A DNA stretch of 64,000 nucleotides from Rhizobium terrae (GTDB taxonomy: Bacteria; Pseudomonadota; Alphaproteobacteria; Rhizobiales; Rhizobiaceae), in NCBI RefSeq assembly GCF_003425685.1, contig NZ_QJKM01000001.1, positions 178,920 to 242,919 of the forward strand. Reading direction: 5' to 3'. This document shows positions 61,179 through 64,000 of this stretch, piece by piece. The first letter of the stretch is position 1; the number at the start of each line of letters is the position of its first letter. The translations under genes were made by a program, and so were the position numbers. Under the pieces are notes generated by a model. The model was not told where the DNA came from. It saw nothing but the letters and a program-made list of their open reading frames with translations, and ran no database searches.

Positions 61179-61933
61179 CCGCCATCGACGTCCGCAACCT
61201 GTCGATCGACCTTGGTTATGGCGCCGCGAAGAAGCGCATCCTCGGCGATGTCAGCTTCTCCGTCGAGGCGGGTGAATCCTTCGGTCTCGTCGGTGAATCC
61301 GGCTCCGGCAAATCGACGATCCTGCGCTGCATCGCCCGCCTGCTGAATGCCTGGGATGGCGATATCCAGCTCGAAGGCCGATCGGTCAGCGCCATGCCCT
61401 TTGCCGAATATTGCCGCATGGTGCAGATGGTCTTCCAGGACCCTTACGGTTCGCTGCATCCGCGCCAGTCGATCCGCACCGCGCTGCAGGAGCCGCTGCG
61501 CATCCATCGCATGGACCGGCAGGTGGAGCGCATGGAGCGGGCGCTGATCGACGTGGGTTTGAATCCGGCCTTCCTGCAGCGGTATCCGCACGAACTCTCC
61601 GGCGGCCAGCGGCAGCGCGTGGCGATCGCCCGGGCGCTCATCCTGGAGCCGCGCATCCTGCTGCTCGACGAGCCGACCTCGGCGCTCGACGTCTCCGTAC
61701 AGGCGGAAGTGCTCAATTTGCTGGCGGATCTGCGTGCAAAACGCAATCTCACCTATCTCTTCGTCAGCCATGATCTTGCGGTGATCGATCATATGTGCGA
61801 GCGGCTTGCAGTGATGCAGCATGGCCGCGTCGTGGAGATCATGGACCGAGACGTGCTGGCGACAGGCGAAGCCCAGGATCCCTATGCCCGCGAACTGATC
61901 CAGGCGAGCCTCGAATACGATCACGCCGTCTAG
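61175..61933 (+). CDS. Peptide-type ABC transporter ATP-binding protein (DppF type)
   Basis: 252 residues: Walker [11 protein letters not shown]-loop VFQDPYGSLHPRQSIRTAL (the typical DppF sequence), signature LSGGQRQR, Walker [13 protein letters not shown], switch His in VSHDLAVI. It would form the heterodimeric motor with the preceding protein. The usual C-terminal oligopeptide-binding extension is short, giving a protein smaller than most DppF proteins. Confidence 0.93.
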   Translation: MTAIDVRNLSIDLGYGAAKKRILGDVSFSVEAGESFGLVGESGSGKSTILRCIARLLNAWDGDIQLEGRSVSAMPFAEYCRMVQMVFQDPYGSLHPRQSIRTALQEPLRIHRMDRQVERMERALIDVGLNPAFLQRYPHELSGGQRQRVAIARALILEPRILLLDEPTSALDVSVQAEVLNLLADLRAKRNLTYLFVSHDLAVIDHMCERLAVMQHGRVVEIMDRDVLATGEAQDPYARELIQASLEYDHAV

Positions 61934-61990
61934 TTCGGCCGCAAAGGGCAGGCTAAAAGGGGCAGGCCAATAGGGCAGGGAGGTGCCACG

Positions 61991-62740
61991 ATGACAGTCG
62001 AAGCCGGAAAGCCCGCCTTGCCAGCCGCCACCTGGACCCGCAGGGAAACCCTGAGCTCCCAGGTGGTGCGTACCATCGCGGAGCGCATCAAGAGCGGCGA
62101 TTATCCGCGCGGATCGAAATTGCCGACGGAAAAGGCGCTGATCGACGAACTGGGCGTCAGCCGCACCGTCATCCGCGAGGCGATCGCCAACCTGAGGGCG
62201 AGCGGCCTCGTTTCGATCCATCACGGGATCGGCGTCTTCGTGCGCCAGGATGCCGGCGTCACGCCGTTCCGGCTGGGCGACGAAAACCTGGCTCTCGTCG
62301 AAAATCTCGTGAAGGGGCTCGAATTGCGCATCGGCATCGAGTCCGAGGCGGCGTCGCTCGCCGCGGCGAGGCGTACCAAGGCCGATCTCAACGCCATGGC
62401 GGACGCCTGCAATGCGATGGATATTGCCGTGCGCAATGCAAGCCGCGACACCCAGGCGGATTTCGATTTCCACTGCGCGGTCGCGACCGCCAGCCACAAC
62501 GAACATTTCTTCCGCATCTTCAACTATCTCGGCGAGACGCTGATGCCGCGCATGCGGCTTTCGACCCATGCGGTGGATGACGCGTCCCTGTCGGTGCATC
62601 TTGCGCGGGTCAACGAAGAACATCGCGCCATCCTGCGCGCCATCGAGGCGCAGGATGTCGAAGGCGCCCGCGCGGCGATGCGCAAGCATCTCGGCGACAG
62701 CCGCGACCGCATGCTGGAAAGGCTGCGGCGGGAGCAATGA
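61991..62740 (+). CDS. GntR-family (FadR/FCD) transcriptional regulator
   Basis: 249 residues. GntR winged helix at about 15-85 (SSQVVRTIAERIKSGDYPRGSKLPTEKALIDELGVSRTVIREAIANLRASGLVSIHHGIGVFV). The FCD domain holds candidate metal ligands in ADFDFHCAVATASHNEHF and NEEHRAILRAIEAQD. GGGAGG is before ATG 61991. It overlaps the hydrolase gene by four bases and probably represses the importer operon through the site at 56615-56626. Confidence 0.92.
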   Translation: MTVEAGKPALPAATWTRRETLSSQVVRTIAERIKSGDYPRGSKLPTEKALIDELGVSRTVIREAIANLRASGLVSIHHGIGVFVRQDAGVTPFRLGDENLALVENLVKGLELRIGIESEAASLAAARRTKADLNAMADACNAMDIAVRNASRDTQADFDFHCAVATASHNEHFFRIFNYLGETLMPRMRLSTHAVDDASLSVHLARVNEEHRAILRAIEAQDVEGARAAMRKHLGDSRDRMLERLRREQ

Positions 62741-63810
62741 TCGATAGCGAGAACATGTCCGGCCTCGCCAGAAGGCTGCGCGACGACCGCTCGTTCCCCT
62801 GGAATTTCGACCCGGCGACGGAAAGTTTTTCGGTCTGGAGCGGCCGGACGAGAAGGGCCGTGAGGAAGGCCCTCGGCGTGGAAACGATTTCCCCAGCCAC
62901 CGCCTCGGTCATTGGCGAATGGTCGGAACAAGGCTGCGTCGGGCAGGAGCTTGCGCTTGGCTTTTCCAACGGCGAGATCACCGGGGCCTATCTGCTGCGA
63001 CCGGCCACCGATGTGGTGACGCCGGCCGCGCTGCTCCTGCACGACCACGGCTCGTTCTTTTCGATCGGCAAGGAAAAGATGATCCGGCGGCCCGGCGAGA
63101 CGCCCGAAATCGCAGCCGATATCGACCACTGGACGGCAAAACTTTATGGCGGCCGGCCCGTGGGCAACGAACTCGTCCGGCGCGGGTATACGGTGCTGTG
63201 CGCCGACGCGCTCGGCTGGGGAAGCCGCAGGGGAAACGGCTACGAAGCCCAGCAGGCACTCGCGGCCAATCTCATGCAGTTCGGCGTGTCGTATGCGTCG
63301 GTCATCCTGCGGGAAGACCTCGAAGCGCTGGCGTGGCTTCGAGGATTGCCCGGCGTCGATGGGGATCGGACGGCGAGCTTCGGTTATTCCATGGGCGGTT
63401 CGCGCGCTTGGCAACTGGCGGCCCTTTCCGACGACGTGAAGGCCTGCGTCGCCGGCGGCTGGATGGGAACGCTGCAGGGCCTCATGCAGCCGGGCAACAA
63501 CCAGCTTCGCGGCCAGTCCGCCTTTACCATGCTGCATCCGCCGATCGCCGGAAAACTGGACTACCCGCATTTCGCCGGGCTCGCCGCGCCGAAGCCGGCC
63601 CTGATCTTCAGCGGCGCGGAGGACCGGCATTTCCCTGAGCCGGCCGCCCTGGCGGCACATCGGCAGATCCATGGCATCTGGGCCGCGGCCGGGGCGGGTG
63701 AACAGGTCGAAACCCGGCTCTTCGAAGGCGCGGCCCATTCGTTCCCCGTCGACCAGCAGGACCATGCCATGGATTGGCTGGACCGGGTATATGATCCGGC
63801 TGCGATGTGA
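62737..63810 (+). CDS. Alpha/beta hydrolase (dienelactone hydrolase-like)
   Basis: 357 residues with no signal peptide. The catalytic triad is readable: nucleophile Ser in FGYSMGGS, Asp in FSGAEDRHFP, His in EGAAHSFP. The oxyanion region is LLLHDHGSFFSIGKEKM; an N-terminal extension of about 90 residues precedes the hydrolase core. The closest recognisable type is the dienelactone hydrolase/acetyl-xylan-esterase-like group acting on esters or lactones. As the last gene of the importer operon it may process the imported compound. An in-frame ATG 18 bases downstream is an alternative start. Confidence 0.85.
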   Translation: MIDSENMSGLARRLRDDRSFPWNFDPATESFSVWSGRTRRAVRKALGVETISPATASVIGEWSEQGCVGQELALGFSNGEITGAYLLRPATDVVTPAALLLHDHGSFFSIGKEKMIRRPGETPEIAADIDHWTAKLYGGRPVGNELVRRGYTVLCADALGWGSRRGNGYEAQQALAANLMQFGVSYASVILREDLEALAWLRGLPGVDGDRTASFGYSMGGSRAWQLAALSDDVKACVAGGWMGTLQGLMQPGNNQLRGQSAFTMLHPPIAGKLDYPHFAGLAAPKPALIFSGAEDRHFPEPAALAAHRQIHGIWAAAGAGEQVETRLFEGAAHSFPVDQQDHAMDWLDRVYDPAAM

Positions 63811-63937
63811 AGGCGGCATCCAGAAGCGATTCGGTATGGTCGGGGCAGCCGATTGTCGATGAACACCTCAGTATAATCGAGTGGCAGGCAAGGGGGACGG
63901 TTTAACCCCTCGCTTTAAAATTCAGGCCCGTGTCTTT

Positions 63938-64000
63938 TCAGTAAGCTGCTGATTTTCTTTCCTCTTCCCAAGCGGAAAGGTCGGCGGCGTGCGATATTTC
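63938..64000 (-). CDS. Possible C-terminal end of a gene entering from the right
   Basis: A minus-strand frame enters at the window edge and ends with TGA at 63940-63938. The visible tail EISHAADLSAWEEERKSAAY has protein-like composition with a hydrophilic helical end. Only 20 residues are visible, so no family can be assigned and it could be chance. Confidence 0.3.
   Translation of the reverse strand, partial: EISHAADLSAWEEERKSAAY

Overview
The window looks like a stretch of accessory replicon or chromid DNA from a member of the Rhizobiaceae (Rhizobium/Agrobacterium/Sinorhizobium/Ensifer-like alphaproteobacterium). The pointers are GC-rich codon use, a fructose importer with the same gene set and order as Sinorhizobium meliloti frcR-frcBCA, two large palindromic intergenic elements of the kind found in rhizobial genomes, and dense packing of ABC importers with local regulators. 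No rRNA, tRNA, CRISPR, transposase or replication gene was recognised. Genus-level placement is inference.

Layout. (1) 1-4071: partial SnoaL-fold protein, BKACE-type beta-keto acid cleavage enzyme, aldo/keto reductase and an IclR regulator, with two matching TTCG-N5-CGAA operator candidates. (2) 4295-14636: an organosulfur salvage operon of the Bacillus yxe/ytm (S-(2-succino)cysteine) type: two flavin monooxygenases, M20 deacetylase, GNAT acetyltransferase, a fused permease-ATPase, two paralogous binding proteins, and a third flavin monooxygenase fused in frame to a cystathionine lyase. (3) 14819-19562: frcR, frcB, frcC, frcA. (4) 20393-24149: three-subunit periplasmic GMC dehydrogenase (Tat small subunit, GMC flavoprotein, triheme cytochrome c). 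(5) 24210-28069: FecCD-type metal-chelate importer and a divergent methyltransferase. (6) 28235-37872: acid-sugar catabolism (two enolase-superfamily dehydratases, mannonate dehydratase, RraA-like aldolase, VOC protein, IclR regulator, CUT1 importer lacking an ATPase, aldo/keto reductase). (7) 38774-44969: GntR regulator, PLP C-S lyase-type enzyme and a complete CUT1 importer. (8) 44983-54963: the most unusual locus, with a peptide-type importer and an AroM protein on one strand, a separate AroM-LuxR fusion regulator, and a divergent DUF917-HyuA pair. (9) 55192-63810: a solitary CofD/YvcK-like protein, then a second peptide-type importer with GntR regulator and alpha/beta hydrolase.

The standout system is region 8. 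The fusion regulator carries an AroM-like domain (Cys-to-Ser at both positions where the neighbouring AroM has cysteines) joined to a LuxR-type HTH. Two almost identical 20-bp palindromic sites lie in the same orientation before the two transcription units, each exactly 21 nt upstream of a TAGGYT -10-like hexamer. This suggests a small regulon in which an AroM-type sensor activates import and DUF917/HyuA-dependent processing of an unknown, perhaps cyclic-amide or peptide-like, compound.

Most genes form regulator-importer-enzyme modules: seven ABC importers in 64 kb, each next to catabolic enzymes, and most near a dedicated regulator (IclR, ROK, GntR or LuxR type).
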